From NCBI RefSeq assembly GCF_012935695.1, contig NZ_CP052859.1, positions 1,963,001 through 2,027,000 of the forward strand: DNA of 64,000 nucleotides. Direction: 5' to 3'. The notes under the pieces are model-generated. The model saw nothing but the letters and a program-made list of their open reading frames with translations. It did not search any database and had not been told where the DNA came from. The translations under genes were made by a program, and so were the position numbers. Positions 38,101 through 45,832 of this stretch are shown piece after piece. Every line of letters starts with the position of its first letter. The stretch's first letter is position 1. This DNA comes from Pseudomonas sp. ADAK18. GTDB lineage: Bacteria > Pseudomonadota > Gammaproteobacteria > Pseudomonadales > Pseudomonadaceae.

Positions 38101-41100
38101 GGGTTTATCTATCAGGTCGCAAACATGCTGGCGGTCTCCAATGGCCTGCTCAACGTGGTCAGCAAGACGCAACCACCGGGCGTGGTCAGTGGTGGCGTCA
38201 AGATCGGTGTCTGCGCCAGCGTCGCCTGTAGTGGGCAGACCGCCCTGTATTCCGAAGGCAGCATCGTGGCCTTGACGGACAAGACCTTCGAGCTGGGCGA
38301 TCAGGTGCGTTACGGCACGCGTCACCTCAACCTGGGAGTGAACACCATCAACCTCGGCAGCGCCCAGGCTTTGACCGATGTGGCCGGCAACCGTTTACCG
38401 CCGGGGTTGACCCTCACCCAGCCACTGCTCGACCGTCTGCTGCGTGGCGATACCCAATTAGGCGCGCCAGCCCTTGAGACCCTGCAACTCTCGGCTCGTG
38501 ACAGCGTTAACTTCTACGGCAGCACCACACTGGACACCTATGACCCGGTGACTGGAAAGTCGCTGCTGAGCAACCTGATGCTGTCCACACCCGCGATTTA
38601 TGGCGCCGGTGGCCGCGATGATGTGGCGACGATCCATACAGCCAACCTGATCTGGCAGGGCGCTTCGACACCGGCAGGTGCGGTGATCGCCGGCGGCGCC
38701 GGCACCGGTAGTGGCCGCCTGGACATCAATGCCCAGCGCATCGAATTTGGCTACGGCGCTTTTGCCCAGCCCAGTACCACCAAAAGCTTCGACCGACTGG
38801 CCCTGGGCTTTGCCAACGTCAACCTCAATGCCAGCGAACGTATCACCGCCAACCACAAGGGTAGCCTGTCGGTCTATCAGCGCCAGGGTGCGTATGACCC
38901 GGTCACAGGCTTCCAGTACAGCGGTGGCGACCTGACTATTCGAACGCCGCTGATGAGTGGCGAAGGTGGTTCGGTCAACCGCATCACGGCGGGTGGAGCC
39001 ATTGATGTATTGGCCTCGGCCGGCAGCCGTGGCACGGTCAGCGGCCAGGGCGCTGAACTGGCCTTGCAAGGCGACAGCATTCGCCTGGCTAGCGCGGTGG
39101 TGCTGCCCAGCGGCAAGGTCAGCCTGAACGCCCGTGGCGATGTGGTGCTGAGCGATGGGTCGTTGATCGACGTAGCTGGTCACGCCATCACCTTCAACGA
39201 TGTGACGAAGTACAGTTGGGGCGGTGACGTGCTGCTGGACAGCCGGACCGGCAATATCCTCCAAGCGGCGGGATCGACCCTTGACCTGTCGGCCCAGCAT
39301 AACCAGGCCGGCAAGTTACGGGCCGTGGCGGTGGATGCGGCAGGGGGGATTGTCGACCTGCAAGGCAGGATCCTTGGCAGCAGCAGTGGTGAGTACGATG
39401 CCGGTGGCACCCTGATGCCGTACCAGGCCGGTACTGTGGAAATCCAGGCCCAGCGCATGGGCCGCAGCGGTTTGCTGGACCAGCAGTTCGCCGCTCTCAA
39501 CCAGCGCCTGAACGAGGGCCAGGTCTTCGGCGCGCGCAGCTTCCAGCTCAAACAGGGTGACCTGACCCTTGGTAGCGGCCTCAAGGCCAGCAACATCAAC
39601 GTCTCTGTGGACCGCGGCAGCCTGCGGGTCAATGGCCTGGTGGACGCCAGTGGAACACGGGTTGGCAGCATCAACCTGGCCGCCCGCGATGGATTGACCC
39701 TGGACAGTAGCGCCGTGCTTGACGCTCATGGCAGCCGGCTGCGGGTGGACAGCTACGGCAAGATTATCGACTCACCCAACCGTGCAATGGTGGTCCTGAG
39801 CTCAGGCGACGGTGTGCTGACCCTGGCGGACGGCGTGCGCATCGACCTGCGTCACGGCACAGAGGCAGTGAAGGGCAACGATGGGCGCAGTCGTGGGACG
39901 CTGGAACTCAACGCGCCACGCCTGGCGGGCGTCGATGGCACCCTCAATGACATTGCCATCGATGCCCGTGGCCGCCTGGATATCCAGGGTGCGCGCTCGA
40001 TTGCCCTCAATGGCATGGCTCGCTATGACGACGCCGCGCTCAAAAACGATGCCACCGCCAGCGGCCGACCCTACCAGGTGATCGACCAGGTGTATCTGGA
40101 TGGCAAGCACGCCTTGAGCACTGCGTTTATCAACGCGGTGTTGCTTAACGAGGATCTGCTGCAGAACAAACTGGCCGGCTTGAACAACGCGACCTACGCC
40201 GATGTGTTCCACCTGCGCCCTGGGGTGGAAATCGTCAGCAAGACCCCGGACGGTGACCTGGTAGTGCAGGGTGACGTTGATTTGTCCGGTTATCGCTATG
40301 CAAGCCTTAACCCGCATACGCAGAAAACGTCGGTCTATGGCTCGGGTGAATCCGGCAGCTTGACCCTGCGCGCCGGTGGTGACCTGAACATCTATGGCAG
40401 CATCAACGATGGCTTTGCACCGCCACCGCCAACGGCGGAAGACAAAGGCTGGGTGCTGTTGCCGGGGGTGGACTTCACCGGTGGCGATATCGTTGTGCCC
40501 GCCAATGGCGTGACCCTGGCTGACGGTACGGCATTCCCGGCCGGTACCATGCTGAACTATGACTTGCCGATCAAGGGCCTGACCGTGGCCGCCGGTACCC
40601 GTTTACCGGTGCGCGCCACCCTGGACCAGGCATTGGTGTTACCGGCCGGGACGGTACTGTCTGCGGCGGTGCTGGATGCCTCGGGTAACCTGCTGCTGGC
40701 GGCCGGTACCTTGCTGGACTCAGCGCAGATCCTGGTAGTCGGCACCCAACTGGAGGCTGGCACCTTGCTGGTCGGGGGCACCCGATTGCGGGCCATGATC
40801 TGGCCCAAGGGCGTTCCCCTGCCTTCCGTGCACCTTGCGCCCAATGCGGCCAGCAATATCGTGAGCCTCAATGGCAATGTGGCGTTGCCACGCGGCGCTT
40901 TGATCCCCTCTGGCACCAACGTCAAGTTGCCAGGCAACGCGGAGTCGGTCCAACTGCGCCCGGAAGTGGCAGGGCGCCAAGGCCAGCTCTGGGCAATTGC
41001 GCCGATGCTCGCCGAGGGGTCGCAGTCCTGGTCGCTACGCCTGGTGGCAGGCGCGGATACCGAGGCGGCGGACAGTCGCATTTTGCAGGCAGCTCCACGT

Positions 41101-44100
41101 AGCGGCGACTTGCACTTGGCGGACAGTCACTACGGCATGTTTGCCAAGGAGTTGCCGTCCAAGGCCGTGCTGGTCTGGACGGCCCAGGCGGTTGAAGAAC
41201 TGGCGGGATCGGGTATCGACGTCAAGGAGGGCGACCCGATCGATCAAAAACTGTTGGATGATCTTGGACAGGGCAGTATTGCCGACTTCTGCGCCAGCAG
41301 CCCCTCGTACTGCGCCCTCAAGGCCACGTATGTATGGACCCAGCAGGCTGTGGATGACCTGGCCAGTTCCGGGATCGATGTTCCGCTCGGCGGGGTGATC
41401 GATAACACGTTCCTCGAACAGTTTGGCACCACGGTCGATCAATTCTGTGCCGATACCCCAAGCTACTGCCTCGCGCAAAATGCCAAGGAGTACGGCGCGA
41501 CACCTTCCAGTGCGCGCTTCAGCGTGATCCGCACCGGCACCGGTGACCTGCAACTGTTGAGCGCGGGCAACCTGAGCATGGACTCGTTGTATGGGGTCTA
41601 CACCGCAGGCACATCCTCTGCCAGAACAGCGGCGGGCGATCCTTACAACCAACCCAAGGCACTGGGGCGGGCCGATACCGTGCTCAACGACGACCACAGT
41701 TATTTCGAGCAATTCGTCAACGGTGGCAGTGACAGCCTGTATCGCGCCTGGTACCCGCAGGGGGGTGGAAACCTGACCTTGGCGGTGGGCGGCAACCTGA
41801 CGGGCAACATCGTTGCTCCCACGAGCAATGCGTTCTTGCGGCCTAACCCTCAGGATACCGGTACGGACTCGGCAGGCGTGGGTAACTGGCTGTGGCGTCA
41901 GGGCAGTGCGGGCGTGAACACCGGGGGCAAACCTCAGCCGACAGCCTGGTGGATCAATTTTGGCAGCGTAACGGCGACCGAGGCGGCTGATCAGTTGGTT
42001 GGCTTTACCGGCTTCGGCACCCTGGGCGGTGGTGATCTCGACGTGCAGGTAGGCGGCGATGCCGGCCTGCTGCGACGCATGGCCGGTAGCGCGGTCGACG
42101 GTTTCAGGGTCAACCCGCGCAGCCAAGGATTGGTCCTGGCCGTCGGCAGTACCGGGCGTGTGGCGGCTGACGGCAGCCTGCAGTTGACGGGCGGCGGCGA
42201 TCTGCGTGTGCGCGTCGGTGGCACCTTGAACCCCGCCAGTGACCTGAGTAAGGAACTGCAGAACGGCCTGCTGGTGGACTTGCGTGGCAGCGCGCAGTTA
42301 CTCAGTGGTGCGATGGGGCAGATTGACCTGCGCTATGGCAGTAATAAATCTGACCACAGCCCCGGTGAGACCCGTGCGTTCGATCCATTGCAGGCGACCC
42401 GTGGCCTGGCCACGGGCGGCATGACGCTGGTGCCGGGCGACGCGACCTTCAGCCTCGCCACTTTGGGTGACCTGGTCCTGCAGGACGTAGTCGATCCTGG
42501 TCGTGTGGGGTTGTTGAATACCTCCGCGTTCACCCGGGGCACCCAACACGGTACGGGGACCAGCTGGTTTTCGTTGTGGACCGAGCGCACGGCTATTGAC
42601 CTGTTCTCGGCCGGCGGCAACTTGACGCCTTTCACCGGTATTGCCGCGTCTGACCTGGCGATCGTCTATCCGTCGATCCTTCGGGCGACGGCCGCCAGCG
42701 GCAGCCTCTATTACGGCAAGGCGGCTGCGTCGCAGATGCTGGATGTCACTTATTCTTCACCTTTGCTGCTAGCGCCTGGGGCCAAGAGTCAATTGCAGTT
42801 CCTGGCGCAGGACTCGATTTATGGCGGTGGCCTGTATGTCACCCCTTCGTCTGCCGACCCGGGCATCATGGCTACACCCTGGCAGCCGGCATTTGTCGGT
42901 CAGATTGGCGGTCAGGCAGTGGCGGGTGGCAGTAACCTTTCCGCCAACGGTAACCCGGTGAGCACTGAGGCTTTGCCGCTGTTTGTCTTCGGGGCTGCGA
43001 GTGCGTCATCGGCGTCCACCGCCTTGATGGAACCTGCGCGTTTTTATGCGCTGACCGGTGACCTGCTTGGCGTCAGCAGTGGGCGAGTCATCACCTTTGG
43101 TACCGGCCCCCAGGATGTCCATTCGGGGCAGACCTGGTACGAGGGCGGCGGGCCGGTGTGGATGATGGCGGGGCGCGACATCGTCAGCAGCGGCAGTCGC
43201 TTTGATGACATCGCCAGCCCTCAAGGTGCGCGGTCGCTGGGCAACCTGTTCATCCAGCGTAATCCCAACGATATTTCCGTTATCTCTGCCGGGCGCGACA
43301 TCCTCTACAGCAACTTCCAGGTCGCCGGCCCCGGTACGCTGGAGCTGACGGCCGGGCGTAACATCCTGATGGAGGACAAAGTCAGCATCACCAGCCTCGG
43401 CCCCGTGGTCCCGGGCGATAACCGCCCCGGCGCGAGCATCGTTATGCAAGCCGGTGGCAGCAGCTCGGACTACCGCCGTTTCGTCGAGGCCTACCTCGAG
43501 CCGTCCAACCAACTGGCGGCGGGTGAACCGGTGACCTTGCAAAGCAAGAAAGTCGCCAAGACCTATGAGAAAGAACTGGCCACCTGGCTGGCCGAGCGCT
43601 TCGGGTTTGTCGGCGACACCGACCAGGCCCGTGCCTATTACGCGGCACTGCCGGCCGAGCAACAACGGGTATTTGCCCGTGACGTGTACTTCGCCGAGCT
43701 CAAGGTTGCCGGCCGTGAGTACAACCAGGACGGTGGCGTGCGCCAGGGCAGTTACGTGCGTGGCCGGGGGGCGATTGCCGCGTTGTTCCCGGACAAGGAC
43801 GTGGCCGGTAATCCGATCACCTACAAGGGCGATATCACGATGTTTGGCGGTTCGGGCGTGCACACTGATTTCGGTGGTTCGATCCAGATGCTCACACCGG
43901 GTGGCGGCCAGGTCTTCGGCATCGAGGGCGCCGCACCACCGTCTACGGCTGGGGTGATCACCCAGGGCGCCGGAGATATCCAGCTGTATTCCATGGGCAG
44001 CATCCTGCTGGGTCAGAGCCGGATCATGACCACCTTTGGTGGTTCGATCATGGGCTGGTCGGCCGAGGGTGATATCAACGCCGGCCGAGGCTCCAAGACC

Positions 44101-44670
44101 ACTGTGGTGTATACGCCGCCTCGGCGGATCTATGACAACTGGGGTAACGTCAGCCTGTCGCCATCGGTGCCGAGTACCGGTGCGGGTATTGCCACGCTTA
44201 ACCCGATTCCAGAAGTACTGGCGGGGGATATCGACCTGATCGCACCGTTGGGCACCATCGATGCGGGAGAGGCGGGAATTCGGGTGTCGGGCAATATCAA
44301 CATTGCGGCGTTGCGGGTGGTGAACGCGGCGAATATCCAGACTCAGGGCAAGTCGTCCGGGGTGCCGGTGTCGGCGGCGGTGAACACCGGGGCGATGACC
44401 TCGGCCAGTGCGGCGGGGGCGGCGGCGTCCCAGGCGGCGGAAGATGCGGCGCGTAATCAGCAGGCGGCGGCGCGCCAGGGCAGGGCGTCGATTGTCACGG
44501 TTGAGGTGTTGGGGTTTGGCACGGAGCCGGTGCAGCGTGGGCCGGATTCGGCTTCGACGTCGCCGGTTTATAACCCGGACAGTCCGGTGCAGGTGCTTGG
44601 GGCTGGGCCATTGAGTGACCAGGCGCGGGCGCAGTTGACGGATGAGGAGCGGCGGCAGATCAGTTTGTAG
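32125..44670 (+). CDS. pdtA: Giant two-partner-secretion exoprotein (TpsA, PdtA-like)
   Basis: A 4181-residue secreted beta-helical protein. It has an extended signal peptide (residues 1 to about 42), a spacer, then a TPS secretion domain (about 105-290: ILNWETFNVGRNTTVDFQQQ, MIMNRNGVVFSGSSQVNVRNLVA). Thousands of residues of filamentous-haemagglutinin-like repeats follow. The end (about 3770-4130) resembles the DUF3739 region of HxuA/HMW-like adhesins (GDIDLIAPLGTIDAGEAGIR). Cysteines are rare: C4, C2030/C2035 and two CxxxxxxC pairs (3056/3063, 3108/3115) inside a duplicated segment. AAGGA precedes the ATG by 10 bases. TpsB is two genes downstream. In P. aeruginosa PdtA is made under phosphate limitation; the same is inferred here. 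Confidence 0.9.
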   Translation: MVRCKPPVNVNAQGPGGQTILRLKPLAHAIALLLVAGSAQGATAFSSGWFAAKGASQAATAARPGAQMLGMPPPLSQQTRVNQQLQRSLSTLNTSVAAIAAQQAAQAAGRQAAFGQVSSIPDGLGKGGLQVDNSLTQGWTNAKGPVQNQAGGKTTVTIEQTADKAILNWETFNVGRNTTVDFQQQSNWAALNRVNDPNGRPSEIQGQIKGAGTVMIMNRNGVVFSGSSQVNVRNLVAAAATITDEQFTQRGIYVDANGTQPTFTEAAGKVEVQRGALIQTHAAATSTDSGGYALLLGSEVENAGTIITAKGQTTLAAGDSFYIRRGVGTAGNHKSTTRGNEVATSLKAGSTSGQVSNSGLIMASTGDITLTGHHVQQNGVALASTSVETRGTVHLLNSATDSSGSVTLGQGSTTAILLDSSGSSALNSQRENGLVNLDGLPNNLITGAFNHLSTVSDRTDQSRIEIVSGGTVDFQKGSITLATGGQVAVSAGQRSLVRDGALIDVSGAVGVKVAMEANNIKINVQGNEQRDAPVNRDGGKLINNDVWVDLRELVFVPAGTNGYATDRWYTAGGLLEVGGYLGTQGHSVGEWMAQGGTVTFTGKDVVTQQGAQINLSGGTVDVQGGYIQQSWLKDATGRLYELSKAPGDILYTGFYKGYEDTSARWARTDLYYNPLIASQRRYEAGYTVGRDAGKLVIGTAGAVLEGQLISEVFQGDRQTLAPAINLDGYQQSQKAAAQRAQLIIGSYTPIYNKATGTLRYNLSPTTNEVLIEGKPQKIADGLDLSTALPTERQGKLVLDSDQLNGYQLGAIKVGAKQQIEVNGALKVANGGDITLFGPRALVNANLTANSGSLNVGNVLNQVDLNRANTVGDVTLAPTAGTQAWVKVAQGVTLDASGRWNNLALEASDASGVAYTNGGKVSLRSSGDVTLANTSLVNAASGATIGLDGKASGGKGGNVTLSALGALGMGGDIHGYGINGGGTLALQARKVLIGDDASATDTGTLKLAGDFFDKGFSAYDITGNEGLIVADGTRVDVSQPVYRLGDQASTTPSGSDPAAILEPWTPPLYQEDAVKGVLTQRRGAGLTLTAGHLESSAAQLASAALTVGQGAVISVDPGQAISLLSVGQLTLNGTLSAWGGNVSLGGLTVPVSEAVNAVGHNRSIWLGEHALIDVTARAATAVDNRGRNYGLVREGGKISVGGEIDLATGIAKASDLFVVVRDGARLEASGTQALLNVPGQGMLQVASNGGSISLVSNNGLYLDGSLIARAGGAGAAGGSLAVGLESPYYTKNGVTDRVLHGRELVLGQTHQTNEPGATAQTAADRLEYGHGRLGVDQVRAGGFDNLALLSNGLLSFEGDVSLNVGQSLRLYSGAFNLSETAASDSRVNLSAPYLLLAGILAPPESKDQYVRAVVANGVPSLRASEAQFNADADLLDVRGSVMFGSKGNLHQADNSLVMVERRGFDRVQLTSQGDLRFLAGAGPNVVATGVSTQLLTQGDMTLRAAQLYPGTDVGARVIAGYQGASSAFDPTRTLTIGRTHNSDPALPYSAFGRLKLEAANIRQGGVVRAPLGLIDIGSQGSNQVQLLPGSLTSVSGKGLVLPYGGTVDGQVYQYNGKTVTFLGQGAVANDATELSVGVILGGKSVSVLPDATLDLSGGGELLGAGFISGRGGSTDARYNPLVQFGANSGFVLPGLATNPVYAIVPGTQPAAASVAAEGGAVAPLIGQQVTIGAGVPGLPAGTYTLMPSTFALMPGAFRVEVNGLAGLGSDAATQQMRNGSWSTAGHLSIANTAISSSTASQLILTSADTLRRYSQYNETGYAQFARADATRLGVPRPMVEADAKTLKLALRPGSGAEAFSFQGIGRFDAASGGYGGTVAALNMSNSGLEVVKADQPASHSFSGVTLNADSLNALSAARLMLGGLTGVMYGQSGNYITLVSGVNEPRGSIILREGATLAAPEVFLVSNTGEILLEQGASINTLGRGKASYDAGDGFIYQVANMLAVSNGLLNVVSKTQPPGVVSGGVKIGVCASVACSGQTALYSEGSIVALTDKTFELGDQVRYGTRHLNLGVNTINLGSAQALTDVAGNRLPPGLTLTQPLLDRLLRGDTQLGAPALETLQLSARDSVNFYGSTTLDTYDPVTGKSLLSNLMLSTPAIYGAGGRDDVATIHTANLIWQGASTPAGAVIAGGAGTGSGRLDINAQRIEFGYGAFAQPSTTKSFDRLALGFANVNLNASERITANHKGSLSVYQRQGAYDPVTGFQYSGGDLTIRTPLMSGEGGSVNRITAGGAIDVLASAGSRGTVSGQGAELALQGDSIRLASAVVLPSGKVSLNARGDVVLSDGSLIDVAGHAITFNDVTKYSWGGDVLLDSRTGNILQAAGSTLDLSAQHNQAGKLRAVAVDAAGGIVDLQGRILGSSSGEYDAGGTLMPYQAGTVEIQAQRMGRSGLLDQQFAALNQRLNEGQVFGARSFQLKQGDLTLGSGLKASNINVSVDRGSLRVNGLVDASGTRVGSINLAARDGLTLDSSAVLDAHGSRLRVDSYGKIIDSPNRAMVVLSSGDGVLTLADGVRIDLRHGTEAVKGNDGRSRGTLELNAPRLAGVDGTLNDIAIDARGRLDIQGARSIALNGMARYDDAALKNDATASGRPYQVIDQVYLDGKHALSTAFINAVLLNEDLLQNKLAGLNNATYADVFHLRPGVEIVSKTPDGDLVVQGDVDLSGYRYASLNPHTQKTSVYGSGESGSLTLRAGGDLNIYGSINDGFAPPPPTAEDKGWVLLPGVDFTGGDIVVPANGVTLADGTAFPAGTMLNYDLPIKGLTVAAGTRLPVRATLDQALVLPAGTVLSAAVLDASGNLLLAAGTLLDSAQILVVGTQLEAGTLLVGGTRLRAMIWPKGVPLPSVHLAPNAASNIVSLNGNVALPRGALIPSGTNVKLPGNAESVQLRPEVAGRQGQLWAIAPMLAEGSQSWSLRLVAGADTEAADSRILQAAPRSGDLHLADSHYGMFAKELPSKAVLVWTAQAVEELAGSGIDVKEGDPIDQKLLDDLGQGSIADFCASSPSYCALKATYVWTQQAVDDLASSGIDVPLGGVIDNTFLEQFGTTVDQFCADTPSYCLAQNAKEYGATPSSARFSVIRTGTGDLQLLSAGNLSMDSLYGVYTAGTSSARTAAGDPYNQPKALGRADTVLNDDHSYFEQFVNGGSDSLYRAWYPQGGGNLTLAVGGNLTGNIVAPTSNAFLRPNPQDTGTDSAGVGNWLWRQGSAGVNTGGKPQPTAWWINFGSVTATEAADQLVGFTGFGTLGGGDLDVQVGGDAGLLRRMAGSAVDGFRVNPRSQGLVLAVGSTGRVAADGSLQLTGGGDLRVRVGGTLNPASDLSKELQNGLLVDLRGSAQLLSGAMGQIDLRYGSNKSDHSPGETRAFDPLQATRGLATGGMTLVPGDATFSLATLGDLVLQDVVDPGRVGLLNTSAFTRGTQHGTGTSWFSLWTERTAIDLFSAGGNLTPFTGIAASDLAIVYPSILRATAASGSLYYGKAAASQMLDVTYSSPLLLAPGAKSQLQFLAQDSIYGGGLYVTPSSADPGIMATPWQPAFVGQIGGQAVAGGSNLSANGNPVSTEALPLFVFGAASASSASTALMEPARFYALTGDLLGVSSGRVITFGTGPQDVHSGQTWYEGGGPVWMMAGRDIVSSGSRFDDIASPQGARSLGNLFIQRNPNDISVISAGRDILYSNFQVAGPGTLELTAGRNILMEDKVSITSLGPVVPGDNRPGASIVMQAGGSSSDYRRFVEAYLEPSNQLAAGEPVTLQSKKVAKTYEKELATWLAERFGFVGDTDQARAYYAALPAEQQRVFARDVYFAELKVAGREYNQDGGVRQGSYVRGRGAIAALFPDKDVAGNPITYKGDITMFGGSGVHTDFGGSIQMLTPGGGQVFGIEGAAPPSTAGVITQGAGDIQLYSMGSILLGQSRIMTTFGGSIMGWSAEGDINAGRGSKTTVVYTPPRRIYDNWGNVSLSPSVPSTGAGIATLNPIPEVLAGDIDLIAPLGTIDAGEAGIRVSGNINIAALRVVNAANIQTQGKSSGVPVSAAVNTGAMTSASAAGAAASQAAEDAARNQQAAARQGRASIVTVEVLGFGTEPVQRGPDSASTSPVYNPDSPVQVLGAGPLSDQARAQLTDEERRQISL
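40490..40920 (+). repeat. In-frame imperfect AGT-L repeats within pdtA
   Basis: Residues about 2790-2930 of PdtA consist of a short motif, roughly aliphatic-x-AGTxL, repeated about nine times (FPAGTMLN, VAAGTRLP, LPAGTVLS, LAAGTLLD, LEAGTLLV, VGGTRLR, IPSGTNVK). It interrupts the ordinary haemagglutinin-type repeats and is much more hydrophobic. Confidence 0.65.
41167..41490 (+). repeat. Duplicated cysteine-pair module within pdtA
   Basis: Two copies of about 52 residues: VWTAQAVEELAGSGIDVKEG through DFCASSPSYC, then VWTQQAVDDLASSGIDVPLG through QFCADTPSYC. Each carries a CxxxxxxC pair and an Asp/Leu-rich, probably helical, body. It is unlike the surrounding beta-helix. Confidence 0.8.
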
Positions 44671-44698
44671 GGTTTTTAGGGACCTCTCGTTGTATTTG

Positions 44699-44726
44699 GG
44701 GCGATCATTGATCGCCCATTTTTTTT
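44699..44726 (+). terminator. Rho-independent terminator after pdtA
   Basis: GGGCGATCA (44699-44707) and TGATCGCCC (44709-44717) form a near-continuous palindrome followed by A and eight T. It lies 28 bases after the pdtA stop, so phdA-pdtB need their own promoter. Confidence 0.9.
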
Positions 44727-44739
44727 GGGGTTGGGTTGG

Positions 44740-45690
44740 GTACATATCCGTTTTTTTGGTTATGGCGGCTATTGGTTCCGCTCTTACAGCGGCTCACTTT
44801 TGAGAAGCGCAAAAGTAAGCAAAACGCTCTTGCCCCACCACTCGGTGCCTCGCCTAGGCTCGGCATGCCCGCACGCAGGCATTGCTCCGTGGGCCCGCCG
44901 CGATCGGCCATCCATGGCCGTGTCGCGGCTACCCCGGCATCCATGCCGGGGTGCCCACTGCGCAATACCTGCGTGCGGCCATCGTGGTTTAACGGGGCGC
45001 CTAAGATCACAATCAAAAGCACGGCGGCCTGAAAGCCGACCTGAGTGGTAGAAGCAAAGGCAAGGGCCAGAGCGAAAGCAGATCTGCTTTTCTGTGGGAG
45101 CTGGCTTGCCTGCATCGCAGCATAGGTATCTACACATTTCTTGAATCCCCTGAAAACCTGTAGCCGCTGCCGAGGTACGAGGCTGCGATGGGTGGCGCAG
45201 CCGCCCCTGGGGCGATCCTGCGGACCGCTTCGCAGCCTCGTACCTCGGCAGCGGCTACAGAAAATCAGGTCCCCAAGCAATTGCGTAGATGCCATCGCAG
45301 GCAAGCCAGCTCCCACAGTAGACCGTGCCGGCTTTTGATTTTGCCTTCGCTTCACACCACTCAAGCCGGCCGGTAGGCCGCTGTGTTCTTGATCTGCTTT
45401 TGATTTTGATCTGAGGCGCCCCGTTAAACCACGATGGCTGAACGCAGGTATTACGCAGTGGGTAAACCGGCAGGACGCCGGTTTAGCCGCACTGGGCCAG
45501 GGATGGCCCATTGCGGCGGCCCACGGAGTAATGCCGGAGTGAGGGCACACCGAGCCTGGGCGAGGTGCCGAGTGGTGGGGCAAGAGCGTTTTGCTTACTT
45601 TTGACTGGGCCGGCATTCCGGCTGTTCAAAAGTGAGCCGCTGTAAGAGCGGAACCAATAGCCGCCGTGACCGCAACAACGGATATGTACA
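44740..45690. repeat. Large palindromic non-coding element, copy 1
   Basis: About 950 bases bounded by GTACATATCCGTT and its inverse AACGGATATGTAC. The two arms (about 44740-45060 and 45400-45690) are imperfect inverted repeats of each other: GCTCTTACAGCGGCTCACTTTTGA, CTTGCCCCACCACTCGG and GTGGTTTAACGGGGCGCC occur in both. The centre holds CTGTGGGAGCTGGCTTGCCTGC repeats and a complete REP doublet. No credible coding frame was found. A second copy is at 60490-61275. Confidence 0.85.
45159..45259. repeat. REP-type inverted doublet (TGTAGCCGCTGCCGAGG family)
   Basis: Arms TGTAGCCGCTGCCGAGGTAC and GTACCTCGGCAGCGGCTACA extend inward through GAGGCTGCGA / TCGCAGCCTC. It is nested within the large palindromic element; a sister copy is at 55992-56095. 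Confidence 0.85.
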
Positions 45691-45711
45691 CCCCCCTCCA
45701 ACAACCCCCGA

Positions 45712-45775
45712 ATGAAGCTTTTATGACAAAAGTTCGGTAGCCCCCAGCCACTCCCGTCTTGCCTATGTAACGCGC
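45712..45775. promoter_or_regulatory. PHO box and conserved promoter element upstream of phdA
   Basis: ATGAAGC-TTTT-ATGACAA (45712-45729) agrees with the reverse-oriented PhoB box at 14 of 18 positions, including the whole A/T spacer. AAGTTCGGT follows, then CCTATGTAACGCGC at 45762-45775, both matching the pdtA promoter region. The element lies about 60-120 bases before the phdA ATG. Confidence 0.65.
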
Positions 45776-45832
45776 TTGAGGAGGCCGCAAGGCAACTTTC
45801 CGGCCAGTGACAAGATGCCAGGAGTGGAGCAA

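Noticed and set aside
43006..44745. 579-residue Arg-rich frame antisense to the end of pdtA, plus many others along pdtA
   Set aside because: Composition typical of complementary-strand frames in high-GC genes; no start signals.
44725..45616. Several open frames of 60-300 residues inside the two large palindromic elements
   Set aside because: They appear on both strands of inverted arms, share the hairpin repeats and lack start signals; the elements look non-coding.
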